In this document: in pieces, positions 48,701 to 58,605 of the stretch
How positions within the stretch are numbered: position 1 is the first letter of the stretch
How the letters are laid out: every line of letters starts with the position of its first letter
Origin: Mytilus edulis
Lineage: Eukaryota; Mollusca; Bivalvia; Mytilida; Mytilidae
Reading direction: 5' to 3'
Assembly: GCF_963676685.1 (NCBI RefSeq)
Contig: NC_092346.1
Span: 72,927,821 to 72,991,820 of the forward strand
Length of the DNA stretch: 64,000 nt
Made by a program: the position numbers and the translations under genes
Notes under the pieces: model-generated
What the model was told of the DNA's origin: nothing
Databases searched by the model: none
What the model saw: the letters and a program-made list of their open reading frames with translations, nothing else

Positions 48701-50078
48701 TTGGCAGGGCTGGGTAATCTACATGGAAATAAGATGTGCATATGATTATATAACAGCAGACCAAATAATATTGACTTATCTTAAGTGTTTCCCCATATAA
48801 CTGAACTAATCAGAAACATGTAAAAGCATACCTGGGCCAGACAAAAACTTTTAATCTGATAGAAGAATTTAGTAAATTGCAAGTTGATTGAAGTGTAGAG
48901 CCAAAAGTCTTAGGCGCCCTGATTCAGTGGGCTGACCTGTGCATGTACTGTAAACCATCTTTTTTCGTGACTTTCACGAGAAGAAAAATAACCATATAAA
49001 TAAATCATACCTGCCAATTTTTGAAAGTGTCCATGGGGGTTTTAGTGCGCAACAACAATTTCAAAGGTTACAATTCTTTGCGACATATTTTGCGTGTGCT
49101 GTTTTGTGATCTAAAAAAGGTGTTATTTTTGTATGATGAGCTTTCAAGCCTTTTTATTAAGGATTGGCTGTTAATTATAAACATTTAGAAGGCCACTTCA
49201 AATTGTTTAGGGAAAGTAGAAACTATTTTTAAAAGGTAGACTGTTACCGATATTTTTATTAATATTATTATATTTTTTTTATTTATCATGTTTATTTATT
49301 TTTATTTATTTATCTATTTTTTTTTTGGGGGGGGGGGGGGTTCTTCCAACAGGGTGCATGAACAACGATGTTTCCACTGTATTAAATAATTGAAATATGA
49401 ATCATTACATTTAATAGTCACTGGGAAGGTCGACTGTAAATGTATTATAGGACACTGATCCTAATTAGACACTGGTAGAAATATCTGTGTTTTTCGTTTT
49501 CGTAATTTCAAATTTTGGTTGGTAATTGGGAGGACAGTTCGTGTCAGTGTTCCTCCTGCAGATCTCAATGAGTTATAGATCAGATTATTTATTTATCTTG
49601 TATACTCTGGCTTTTAAATTATTAGGCATAATTTTTTGTTTGTGTTCTTAATGCTTGAATTACTTTAGTGCTTTATAATAGCTTTTGCATGAATGTTAGT
49701 TTATCTGCATTTTATGTTCTTATTATTAAATTGCTGTGCTTGATAACATTATTTATTTTGCATAATGTGCTTTATGTTTTATGTGTTTTATGTTTTGTGC
49801 TTGTCTTATATGTATGTCGGATAAAAGCTCTACAGAGCTTTATGTTGTATTATTATATGTATAACCGACTTTAAATAAATCTGTTATACTTTATATAATT
49901 TACCAAGGGCACATGCCAATGTCGTTCCGACCATTCCACCACCTGATATAACGATATCAACTGTATCTTTGTTAGCATCTGTGTTAGTCTGTAACGTCCT
50001 GAATACATTATAACTTATATTGCAGTGTCTGGCTTGTTTTAAACAACAGAAACTTTTTCTCACAAGTTTACAAGACAT
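36710..50078 (-). CDS. COQ6: Ubiquinone biosynthesis monooxygenase COQ6, 12 coding exons, complete
   Basis: Exons in transcript order: 50078-49904, 48567-48436, 47889-47831, 47274-47011, 46721-46614, 46155-46093, 45712-45605, 44015-43937, 43433-43307, 40357-40242, 37623-37457, 36739-36710 (TGA). The sum is 1428 nt, giving 475 residues (human COQ6 is 468). COQ6 is a mitochondrial matrix flavoprotein, part of the CoQ synthesis complex, that hydroxylates ring C5 of the polyprenyl-hydroxybenzoate precursor. Visible: a basic, acid-free N-terminus (1-34) like a mitochondrial presequence; FAD dinucleotide motif G46-x-G48-xx-G51; GADG at 212-215; [14 protein letters not shown] from 372 (flavin ribityl/pyrophosphate binding); [12 protein letters not shown], closely as in human. 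All junctions are GT/AG with matching phase. A broken duplicate of exon 10 and an antisense ORF sit in its introns. Confidence 0.95.
37190..37440 (+). repeat. Diverged copy of the repeat at 44393-44688
   Basis: Shared blocks: ATTATGTTTTCTAGTCT, GTCCATCTGTCAG, AGTCAAATCAACTT, TTAGTACACATGTTC and AAAATGATAGTG. It lies next to COQ6 exon 11, downstream in transcript sense. Confidence 0.6.
37731..37838. repeat. Tandem repeat, 37-bp unit, three copies
   Basis: TTTCAATACTGACAACATAC starts at 37731, 37768 and 37805 with almost no divergence, so the array is recent. It lies in the COQ6 intron between exons 10 and 11. Confidence 0.9.
37839..40241 (-). other. COQ6 intron between exons 10 and 11, remainder
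   Basis: It contains an AGT microsatellite (39427-39448), A-rich tracts (39268-39286) and the repeat at 39745-39925. Otherwise AT-rich, no coding signal recognised. Confidence 0.5.
39745..39925 (+). repeat. Interspersed repeat also present at 62577-62631
   Basis: AACAGCAAGCTATTAAGGGT and ATGACTAGTGTAAAAC-ATTAAAAC are shared with the copy inside the composite element at 62.6 kb. It continues with GATTCCTGACTTATGATAGG and GTGCAAAG. It reads open in one frame (39695-39955), but I take this as a repeat of a family common in mussels. Confidence 0.65.
40365..40480 (-). pseudogene. Degenerate tandem copy of COQ6 exon 10
   Basis: Plus-strand ACTAACAAATCTCTAAGACA at 40271 recurs at 40394; the copies lie 122-123 bp apart. 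The copy keeps the intron acceptor (TTTTCAG ending at 40480) and most exon bases, but reads DTAYW where the exon has DAAHR. A one-base deletion after GCAGGCCAG brings TAG into frame. It lacks the last part of the exon and its donor. Inclusion would destroy the protein, so it should be skipped. Confidence 0.88.
40481..43306 (-). other. COQ6 intron between exons 9 and 10, remainder
   Basis: Apart from the antisense ORF at 42147-42884, it is very AT-rich (41000-42100 especially) with no further coding or repeat signal recognised. Confidence 0.5.
42147..42884 (+). CDS. Single-exon ORF of 245 codons nested antisense in a COQ6 intron, unrecognised
   Basis: No homologue recognised. M43 (42273, context AAGATGG) is a stronger start than M1; its 5' limit is uncertain. 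Visible in the protein: a helical N-terminal part (about 30-85); five psi-K-x-E SUMO-acceptor-like motifs (TKEEP 92-96, IKQEP 103-107, VKDEP 117-121, IKQEL 131-135, IKEE 137-140); SIFSRLG (150-155); an Arg/Lys/His-rich basic stretch (169-185), nuclear-localisation-like; and two short PKDLR repeats (206-222). Base composition is clearly less AT-rich than the intron around it. AATAAATAAATAAA follows near 43012. It could be a retrogene, a domesticated transposon ORF or a true nested gene. A chance ORF is unlikely at this length and composition. Confidence 0.5.
   Translation: MEVNCVYFITQWHSLFVQHFMIKTQCSPGKSIKQFLSALLVKMAHYQSVQASIQDYLTSLPEGLQHTYHTRTAPTGQFLILHFGNEPAQQETKEEPMDYTTNIKQEPVSTTTTSNQVKDEPIDVKPRLQNIKQELDIKEEMETTSQSHASIFSRLGHRQRDNYSCSSNRRRHRKHRRHTKRRSSKHSSYSVQDLRTFLNEKKRAGPKDLRVKLNQKVPKDLRHLIPRRQPLAMTAHEEFLSFYYR
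44393..44688 (+). repeat. Mussel interspersed repeat (GGGCATTATATTTTTTGGTC family)
   Basis: It has a GTCTGT-rich start, then CACTTCAGGTTAAAGTTTTG, AAGTTCAATCAACTTGAAAC, TAGTACACATGTTTC, CAGTCCACTGAACATGATAG and the end GGGACACATTCTTGTTT. Diverged copy at 37190-37440. Confidence 0.7.
44689..45604 (-). other. COQ6 intron sequence without recognised feature
   Basis: AT-rich. A slightly more GC-rich patch at 45048-45110 shows no ORF or repeat partner in the window. Confidence 0.4.
48155..48362 (+). repeat. SINE-like repeat, probably tRNA-derived
   Basis: Near the start, GTGGTTGTGAGTTTTAATCC resembles a degenerate polymerase III B box (GGTTCGANTCC). The body contains CTTCCTCCACCAATAAAAACTG and the end is GTGGTGTTTAGCACCAATCA, a 3' end I recall from molluscan SINEs. 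Inserted in COQ6 intron 2. Confidence 0.5.
48700..49903 (-). other. COQ6 intron 1
   Basis: No coding signal. A T-rich block followed by 14 G (49327-49340) is the only notable low-complexity feature. 49650-49870 is T-rich, giving a spurious hydrophobic ORF. Confidence 0.5.
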
Positions 50079-50517
50079 TTTTGTTTTTAGAGTTATTTCC
50101 CTTTGCCGGCTGTCAGCTGTAGAAAGTTATCGCCAGATTGTTTCTCAGTGAGGTTATACGGAAATCCGTACTTACACCAACTAGCACCCAATTATGTTGT
50201 AGTGATACTTACTTGAGCACGAGCATTTATTGTTGATTATCGATTCAGAAATATCATCTAAAGGCAAAATTAGTTTCAAATCTTAGAAATTCCTTAAGAA
50301 GATACAAATCAAGCCAATGAAACAAAAAAATCATAGGAACTTGGGGACACAGGACAATTTTTTTTTGGCAGTGGCTATTTGACCGGCACCGGCTAAATAG
50401 CAAATTTGCTATTTGACCGGCACCGGCAAAATAGCAAATTTGCTATTTAGCCGGCACTGAATAAAACTGTTTATTGATGTGATTGTCAGGGACTTTCTAT
50501 ACTTAGTATGTAATAAA

Positions 50518-50790
50518 ATTGAGAATGGAAATGGGGAATGTGTCAAAGAGACAACAACCCGACCAAATAAAAAATAACAGCAGAGGGTCACCAACAGGTC
50601 TTCAATGTAGCGAGAAATTCCCGCACCCGGAGGCGTCCTTCAGCTGGCCCCTAAACAAATATATACTAGTCCAGTGATAATGAACGCCATACTAATTTCC
50701 AAATTGTACACAAGAAACTAAAAGTAAAATAATACAAGACTAACAAAGGCCAGAGGCTCCTGACTTGGGACAGGCGCAAAAATTTGAATC
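50518..50790 (-). repeat. Reverse copy of the 32695-33285 repeat, nested in the Mutator-like element
   Basis: GAATGGAAATGGGGAATGTG, GGTCTTCAATGTAGCGAGAA, GGAGGCGTCCTTCAGCTGGC and GCTCCTGACTTGGGACAGGC are visible. Its position inside the element shows it arrived later or was captured. Confidence 0.8.
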
Positions 50791-51508
50791 GACTCTCACT
50801 TGGCCCTTGGCTTGTTGTAGCTGTCCATATAATTTCTCTATCATCACTCTCTTTCTGCTCTAGTTTTACTTCAGACCTGAGTGAAAACTGTTTCAGGATA
50901 TATGATATATGCCCAAGCATATGGTGTCACCAACTCTTGATATTTATATTCAGGCGAATCATTCGAGAATGCTGAAACAGTCCTCTTTCGAAATAAACCG
51001 CTTCTCTTGAGGTCTCGTTCTGTTCGCAAAGAATTTAAGGCAATCAGACTGAAGTGTTCAGCAAAATCTGGTAATGTGGAGTAGTGATGTAGCACAGATT
51101 TTATTTTGTCATTTATTTCTTTCAATCCTGTTGTTAGTGCGATTCCTAAGATTAACACCATCTTTAAGTCCATCAACCCATTCATGTCTGATGTTGTGCC
51201 AGTTTCTTTTGAAGTATGATATTACTGAGTTTGATGATTCTTCAAAAAGTTCTTTGTAAAAAGATTGCACTCTTTGTAGGAATTTAATTGTGCATTAAGC
51301 TCAATTATTTTAGGTTTTATATCATCCATTATCACACTATATACTGACCAACTATTTAGGTTGAAAAGTACTCACCCATATTCAGTTCATTTGGTTTGTA
51401 ATATTTTTCAAATTACATAAAATTTGCCCTTATAGTCATATACAGGTACATGATAGGTTTTTTTTTCTAAAGGAGAGTTAAAAGTTTAAGTGTTTATATG
51501 AGTAACAG

Positions 51509-51544
51509 CAGAGACATATAATACAATTGTATTATATGTCTCTG
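51509..51544. repeat. Perfect 36-bp palindrome
   Basis: CAGAGACATATAATACAA is followed at once by its exact reverse complement, with no loop. It shares the CAGAGACATAT core with the hairpin at 5285-5314. Confidence 0.9.
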
Positions 51545-52127
51545 GTAACAGTAACAAACGTTTTTAAATATAAAATTTAGATTTTTAATTATTATTCTTA
51601 CATTTTAATTCCAGTGAGATATAATTTAATCAGAGCCGGCTAAATAGCAAATTTGCTATTTTGCCGGTGCCGGTCAAATAGCAAATTTGCTATTTTGCCG
51701 GTGCCGGTCAAATAGCAAATTTGCTATTTTGCCGGTGCTGGTCAAATAGCCACTGCTTTTTTTTTTTTTTTTTTTAGCTCTTCCCCTTTTTAAAAATCCG
51801 TTATTTTCTGATTTTCTATTAATTTCAGCTTTTTTTGCGTTTGCTGTTCATTTGAAAAAATAGACAAATATACACAGTGTATGTGTCTCTGTTTGGACAT
51901 ACATTGTACATAATATACTTGATATAACTCGTATTTGCTATTCGCTATCAATACCAAGTTTACCATGTTTACTATCAACACGGCAGTCACTGATAATTAT
52001 ATTAAATTTGCAGTATGCTTTTTGATTTTGTGTTTGAAAAGGATTCTGTTATTTGTATGAGTTCTGCTTCGTATGAGGCGAAAGGAATTCGTCTAGTCAG
52101 GACAATTAAGGTTTTGCCCAAAGGAAT

Positions 52128-52200
52128 TTACTTTAAGCAGAGAAATATATAATACAATTGCTAATCTCTCGTATCATATGTCTCTGCTTTAAGTAAATCA
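52128..52200. repeat. Imperfect hairpin with the CAGAGA-ATAT core
   Basis: TTTACTTTAAGCAGAGAAAT on the left and ATATGTCTCTGCTTTAAGTA on the right form an inverted pair around a loop of about 25 nt. Third member of the CAGAGACATAT family in the window. Confidence 0.65.
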
Positions 52201-52530
52201 ACTGAAAACGCTATTAACTGTCCTTTCCTAGATTTAGATATTTCCACACTAAATACGACAAAAGGGACGTTTTTTTCGTTCCCTACTTTTAATTTTCCTT
52301 TTTTGGATGATTTTGTTCCTTTTGTACCATATCTTACGGTGTTTATATTTCACAACTCCGATCTCGTTCGGTATATGCCCGTGTCTGTTGTGACCAAGGA
52401 TTTGTATAGTGACATATACAAATCCTTGTTGTGACATTTAAGGTTTTAAACGGAACGTTTAATCAATACATCACTGGTAAATTACTAAGTCAGGGATTTC
52501 GTTACATCTTTTTAGTTCTTCCATAGATAT
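52201..52530 (+). pseudogene. Relic of a retroelement reverse-transcriptase C-terminal region
   Basis: One frame reads NCPFLDLDIST, then SFPTFNFPFLDDFVPFVPYL, then HNSDLVRYMPV. I recognise this as a decayed form of the CPFLDLDI...FPFLDGDVP...YGVYISQLVRYARV segment common in a molluscan reverse-transcriptase family (Penelope- or intron-type RT). Stops follow after 52430. The repeat at 52581-52842 comes directly after and may be the same element's 3' region. Confidence 0.55.
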
Positions 52531-52580
52531 AAATATTTGGTTTTGAAGTTTTGATGGTTGTGTCTTTCCCAAGGCAAGAG

Positions 52581-52842
52581 CCTGTTATTCAGTGGTTGTC
52601 GTTTGTTAATGTGTTTCATATTTGTTTTCCGTTCATTTTATTGTAATAAGGCCGTTAGTTTTTTCGTTTGAATTGTTTTACATTTGTGCTTTCACGGTCT
52701 TTTATAGCCGTGACTATGCCGCGTATTGGCTCTGCTCATTGATGAAGGTACTACGATGACCTATATATCTGATAATTTCTGTGTAATTTGGTCTCTTTTG
52801 GAGAGTTGTCTTATTGGAAAATTCAAATCATACTTCATCTTC
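52581..52842 (+). repeat. Second copy of the 35378-35602 repeat
   Basis: It contains CCTGTTATTCAGTGGTTGTC, ATAAGGCCGTTAGTTTTTTC, ATTGATGAAGGTACTACGAT and GGAGAGTTGTCTTATTGG. An inverted tail piece follows at 52862-52915 (AAGAAGATTTGGTATGATTG). Confidence 0.75.
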
Positions 52843-53178
52843 TCTTTATAAAATCATCGTATAAAAGAAGATTTGGTATGATTGCCAATGCGACTACTTT
52901 CTGCAAGAGATCAAATTTTGTAATTATTTAGATGTTTGTATTACAAATAACATTGAAATCGACATGGTGTTTTATTATAAATTGGATTTCAATATAATCC
53001 AGATCATCCTTCTATTATAAATTGAAATTCCAATACCTATTATATGGTATTCTCATTATAAAATTGTGAATATAACTTTTGAGACATAATTGAAAATGAC
53101 TGAAATGTTATATGTCATATTTTTGTTCCAATTTGCATCCAACGTAGGTAAAGATAATATTTTCTTGTTTGCTTCGTT

Positions 53179-53230
53179 GCAAGGAGGTTATATTAGAAGG
53201 AGCTCTCTCCTTCTAATATAACCTCCTTGC
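53179..53230. repeat. Perfect 24-bp stem hairpin with 4-nt loop
   Basis: The arms are 53179-53202 (starting GCAAGGAGGTTATATTAG) and 53207-53230, loop CTCT. The direct repeat GCTTCGTTG flanks both sides, so the hairpin looks like a small inverted duplication. Confidence 0.9.
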
Positions 53231-54462
53231 TTCGTTGGTAGTATGGTTTTGTATCAATATCTTTCCATTGTCTAATCCATATGCCAAACACTATACAATG
53301 ATGTTGTCTTTTCTTGTTGGTGTCCACTGAGACTTCTATAACAGTAGTCTCAGGTGTCCACGATGAGTTTGAGTGAGTTGATTGGATTCAGTTATATAAT
53401 CACCAATGTTCATAAGTTTAGCTTGAATCTCCAAGACACTTACTTGCGTTGTTTAATACTGACATATTATATTAGGAATACTTTGCTGGAATTAGCGGTT
53501 ATGTCGTTATTACTACCAATACTCTTTTTCTTGACACTTTGTTAAGTCAGGAATTTGTTCCACTAACATTTTATATCAGACAGGTTCTGTGAAATTTGTT
53601 GCTCATTCTAATTTTAAAGTCTTGTTTTACCATTCTATTTAACAACATGTCCATTTTCGTTTTAGTTGAATATATTTTTATTCCCTCTGTATCCTTCTTT
53701 AATAGACATACCAAAAGCTCATAGTTAATCCAGTGTATACTAGGTGTCAAACTGCTAATATAAAAACCCTAGCTATCTCTTCAACCAAATTTTGCAATTT
53801 TCACAGCTTTCAAAATAGTTTAAGTGGAACTTCATAGAAACCAGGTATATCCTGAATCATACATATATCACCGTTCTACATATCAATTTTTAACCTAACT
53901 TTAAAGTCTTATAAGAAAAAATTGATCTGGGAAACACTGGTACTTCCAAATTAACGGTAAACCCCTGGTTTTCTGGAACTCTGGAATTAGTATACTACGG
54001 ATCGCATTAACCCTGGTTTTTAATGCAAACTCATATACAAGTAAATTTGGGCCAAAATGCTCTATCCCCCAAATGACGTCATTTGAAAGTTGTCCGATGG
54101 GGGATAGAAAATGGTCAGAACTACAATAAATATCATTCAGATAGAAAAAATAAAAAGAAATTAAACCAAACCCCTGAAATTAGTTTGAAGGATTAACAAG
54201 CAAAATGAGTACCGTAACACACCAAAAGTTTCATTTTTGTTGGTTATTTTAAGTAAACAATGACATCTAAAGCACTATTTTGTGTCAGAGTAGGGCTACT
54301 TTTACTAATTTGGAGGGAGTAATGGGTCATTTTCAAAAAATGTGGAATTTTGAAATTGAAAAAATTATTAAAAGTTACCTCTACAAAAGCAAATCAAAAC
54401 AAACAGTACTTTAAGAAAAACATATTAAAAGATGCATTTTTTGATCGGTGGAACAATATTTT

Positions 54463-55161
54463 GTCTATCCTGTTACCATTTTCAAAAGAAATTTTGGGGT
54501 ATTAAGAAAAGGGTTAGATAAAATGTTAAGCTTGTTTTACGTAGCCAATTAGATGGTTTTCAAGAGAATAAACTTCTATATATATATTCATTCTGTAAAA
54601 TAATAGATTGTTTTCCAATTTTCCAGGTTGTACTTATATTGTTCGGCATTTTTTCACCCTTTCAAATAAACCCAACATCAAGTAAATCCATCATAAGTTA
54701 GTTTACTTTTCTCTTTATTTCATTGGTAACAGGAACGTACGTTTCTGATATATCACTATATAAAAGTCTATCCTGTTACCCTTTTGTCTATCCTGTTACC
54801 GATATCAGTATTGCACCTGCAAATGCTTAATTGGCAAGATTAAGACGTTATAACCTTAAGATGAGTTCAAACAATGAAACATTTCACTCGTTTTGCACCT
54901 ATATGTTAAGATAAAAAATTTAACGACGTTTTTGTCTACGATTGTCTATCATGTTACTGTAACCATAGCAACCATAGTAACAGGATAGACATAACAGGAT
55001 AGACAAATTTCTTCGTTTTTGATTGCTGTTATGAAATAACTACTCCCTTTGGTGAAATGATTATGGTTTTCTATTGTGAATTTGGTTTCCAACACGTTAT
55101 TGCAGTTTTTACAAGCATACTGTTGGTGTAATTAATCAAAATTGTTAGTAACAGCATAGAC
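54463..55161. repeat. Cluster of GTCTATCCTGTTACC motifs in both orientations
   Basis: Forward at 54463-54477, 54766-54780, 54786-54800 and, diverged, 54944-54958. Inverse (GTAACAGGATAGAC) at 54977-54990 and 54992-55004 (TAACAGGATAGAC), diverged at 55148-55161. The pattern suggests subterminal binding sites of a DNA element, though its ends are not clear. Confidence 0.65.
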
Positions 55162-55784
55162 ATGAAAAAAGTACACTCTATTTTTTTCGCTAAATGTCTT
55201 GAAATTTCTTTTCTCTACACTGTCGTTCAAGAAACGAGGCGTTTTAAATGTAAATATTACTTTGTACTTTATGAACCTCCCGTACGCTGATTGAATTTAG
55301 TTTGTAGATAATATGTTACATAGAATGATATAGAAGCTACGATTTTTCTTTAGAGTAATAATAAACGTTCTTAAAAAGTCTTTTTTGCAGATATCAAGGC
55401 GATCAGAAAATCGGAAAAAAACATTTGAATTGTGTTTTTCTGACACTGTACGCACACAAATACCCCCAAATCGGCCTTAAATGCAGTTTAATCTTATCAA
55501 AATAGATGTTAGGTGTGTTTATTATTAATGTTCTGAATCCCAAATCCGACAAGCTTTCATTTAAACCATTACAACTGAAATTTCCATCAGAAATAAAATC
55601 AAAGAGCTGAAAGCTCTGGAAAAAAATGACACCCTGCCTCTAATATTGGGATATTTTTTATGCAAGTCTTGATTTTCACATACCGTAATAAGTTTTACAT
55701 TGCAACATGTCTCATAAGCATATAATTGATAATCGTATATGTGTATGTGTGTGCGAGAAGTGAAGTGAAGATAACAACTGACTG

Positions 55785-56045
55785 TTTAGTACAAATTAAT
55801 AGGTCAAGAGTCAAGACTACCTGAATGATCTACAGTATCCAATGACTTCTGGCTGGTTTGTTTGTGTGCAAATAAATAGGTCAAGACTACTGGAATGATC
55901 TTCAATATCCAATGACTACTAGCTGTTCTTTTGTACTAATAAATAGGTCAAGAGTATTTAAATGATTTACAATATCCAATGACTACTGGCTGTTCTTTTG
56001 TACATACTAAATGAAGACTACCTGAATGATCTAAAGTATTCCAAG
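55785..56045. repeat. Diverged tandem repeat, about 67-75 bp units, four copies
   Basis: Each unit contains AATAGGTCAAGA, GAATGATCT-CA-TATCCAATGACT and CTGGCTG/CTAGCTG followed by TTTGT. The last unit is partial. Confidence 0.7.
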
Positions 56046-56709
56046 TAATGTGTATTTTTTTTCTTGCAATTACATTTTTCTAAATCAAGAATACAGACTT
56101 CTACATGTAGCTAGTATCATTTTCAAACCAAATGATTATGAAGAGCCTGTTGTAACAAGCTCTTATATCCCACTAGTCCTTTAACATATGACTTCGCATT
56201 CTTATTCAATTTTTAACTTTTTATACTGATATTTTCATTTCTTTAAAAAAAAAATAATGCGAAGTGTGGCACATGTTAGTAATTTTTTTTTATCAGAACA
56301 GTAAATAGAAATAGTCAATAATGCTCCCGAGGTCATATGCTATAGGACTTATTATCCACATACTCATTAAATAAGTTACTAGTGACATAGTTATTTCTGT
56401 TACTTGATGCAAATTCTACTTCTGTAGATTTACACAATAGCATAATATTGTTAATATACTAGTTTTATTTCACCTTGAAGATTAGACAAATAGGGATACT
56501 CCTTTGATTTTTGATTTCATGTCAGTCGGGTCGCTTTATGTGAAACTTGAAACCACTTCTCTGCCATATTGATATTTTATAACAACTTTGCCCTTGACCC
56601 ATATAATTGATATTCATTCTTTAACCATGTATCATAGTAAGCTAGTTTTTTTTTTATTTTGCACTAACCCACTATCTTCCATGTCAAATTTCTGTCTCCA
56701 TTTAAGTTT

Positions 56710-56795
56710 ATGCCAGCGGCGGATCTAGAAATTTTCATTAGTGGGGGCCCGCTGGCTGCCTAAGAGGGGGCCCGCTCCCGTCACGCTTCAGTGAT
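56710..56795. repeat. Transposon-end fragment (GGCGGATCTAGAAATTTT)
   Basis: GGCGGATCTAGAAATTTT followed by GTGGGGGCCCGCTGGC looks like the GC-rich end of a widespread animal DNA element. No partner end was found nearby. Confidence 0.35.
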
Positions 56796-57312
56796 TCCCT
56801 ATATAATCAACTAAATTTTTTTCTAAATCTGCCTCTGTATGCCATTGAACCATCATGGTATTAAACACAATTCCAAGTAATTATGCTGTTATAGAGGGTC
56901 ACCATATATTCAACTTGGGTGGCATTCCAGTTATTGAAATTTGTGTCAGATTAGAACAATGAACTAGAGCTTTAGGAATGGATCTTATAATTTAATATGG
57001 AGCCATAGAACGCGACCCCTGGCCGGTAACAAAAATAAACAAGCTTGAAAGGATACATGTCAAGCGGCAAAATTTATTACCAGAGATAACAAGCCAAGAG
57101 AGGATGGATACGTCTCCAAAATGCTTGCCAGATGGGAACTACAAGATCTCCAGACAAGGATGAATAAGGCGTTGAAGCCAAAGTAAGTATTAATGTAAAA
57201 AGTAGTTGAGGGGCTGATCAGGCTATTGAACGTCCCTTGAACCAGACGAATTCCTCAAAAAAGCATGTCCGAAGAGAACTGCAGAGAAATTCAAAGGATA
57301 CCACGTAACAAT

Positions 57313-57543
57313 CATTGAGGCCCCTCATGGGGGGTCCTAGTAATCACATAATCACCATTTTTTTGCCAATATAATCACATAATCATTAAATATTTGCTTA
57401 TCTTTAGTAATCAAATAATCATAAACTAAAAATACAGTCCTAGGTAATCAAATAATCATGAAATATTTGGCTTAATAATCAAATAATCATTAAAAAAACG
57501 GCCAAGTAATCACATAATCAAAAACCCCATGAGGGCCCTCATT
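57313..57543. repeat. Small TIR element filled with TAATCA(C/A)ATAATCA units
   Basis: The ends are inverted: TGAGGCCCCTCATGGGG on the left, CCCCATGAGGGCCCTCA on the right. The interior is an array of AATCACATAATCA / AATCAAATAATCA units (at least six). Non-coding. Confidence 0.7.
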
Positions 57544-58483
57544 ATTGTGGATTTAAGCAAGTGAAGAATAACTCTAACTGTGAGTGTATTGACATTCCAC
57601 CAAGTAAAACACCGTACAATATTTAAACTCATTCTTTGAAAGACAGTGATCGCGTCGAATCAGCTAGACGACAGTCACATCGTTAACAGTTGTGCACGCA
57701 TCACTGAAACGTAGAGAGCTTCAAAGCCAGCATCGATATCGTCATTTTATTCACATGTCATACAGATACAGTTTGTTACAGACTCTGTTGCTGTAACTTT
57801 GTAAACAAACCTCGAGTCGGGCCGCAGTCTGCCCCGGGACTAGTATTAAATTTTCAGCTCGGACTAATAAATTTTAATTATCGCTAGCCCGACCGGACTA
57901 TAGTCAGAAATATAACGCCCTTCCTATGATTTTGAACATATTTGAAGTTTAGATTGACAAGTAATGCAGAAAAGATCGTCAAATTAATGTGTACGAACGT
58001 AACCGAGATCGATAAATACATTTATCCTGAGAAAGAGAAAGTGGACCAGTCGCAATATTTCTGGTTCTTCGATCTGTATTATAACCAGTAGAAAGTGGAC
58101 CAATACGAACACATTATATTTTTGTAAAACGAAACGACTATCAAGTTTCCCCCCGATCAATATATATTTAATGTTCTTACAATGTTTTTGTTTTACTTCA
58201 CATAATCAATATATAACTAATTTCCGATAATTCAAAACTTCGTAAATCTAAATAAAAACCAGTATTTATCCAATGGGTGTCAAGATGATTCCGATTAATA
58301 CCGATTAATACTTTTTAAATGGTTGTTAAGTTGAAATGGTAAGAAAGGCTGACATTATTTAGGAGAACTATTTTGTCTAACGATAGCTGATCATTGGTGT
58401 GTGAAAAGTCCAGAACCATGTCAAAACGGACCTGTTTGTTTATTACGTAGATAAAAGCAAAAGCTTTGATAAATATGAAAAAT

Positions 58484-58596
58484 ATAACAAAGGGTACGCT
58501 CAAAATACCATTTAATAACCTATGAATATGTCAAAAATGTTTTATTCTGTAAATAATTAAAGTATGTAAACTGTACGCTCAAAATACCATTTAATA
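58484..58596. repeat. Local direct duplication flanking a fold-back element
   Basis: CGCTCAAAATACCATTTAAT occurs near 58497 and again near 58576. The segment TATGAATATGTCAAAA-TGTTTTATTCTG after the first recurs at about 58966-59010, beyond the fold-back. Confidence 0.7.
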
Positions 58597-58605
58597 ACAT
58601 TTAAG

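Larger units (their letters stand above)
50368..51756 (-). mobile_element. Decayed Mutator-like (ZSWIM-type) DNA transposon with palindromic-unit TIRs
   Basis: The ends are inverted copies beginning GCAGTGGCTATTTGACC, followed by two (left) or three (right) units of CCGGCACCGGC plus AATAGCAAATTTGCTATT; each unit is itself near-palindromic. Inside, on the minus strand, a broken transposase reads, across frameshifts, SFYKELFEESSNSVISYF then NWHNIRHEWVDGLKD, RTNNRIE, INDKIKSVLHHYSTLPDF and LRTERDLKR. This is the pattern of MULE/ZSWIM1-3-like transposases (TNNRxES-x-N followed by LRTER). Frameshifts lie near 51120 and 50900, with further stops upstream, so it is dead. A run of T flanks both ends, hiding any target-site duplication. 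Confidence 0.75.

Noticed and set aside
53179-53230. Possible microRNA precursor
   Set aside because: The stem is perfect with a 4-nt loop and lacks the mismatches and length of animal pre-miRNAs.
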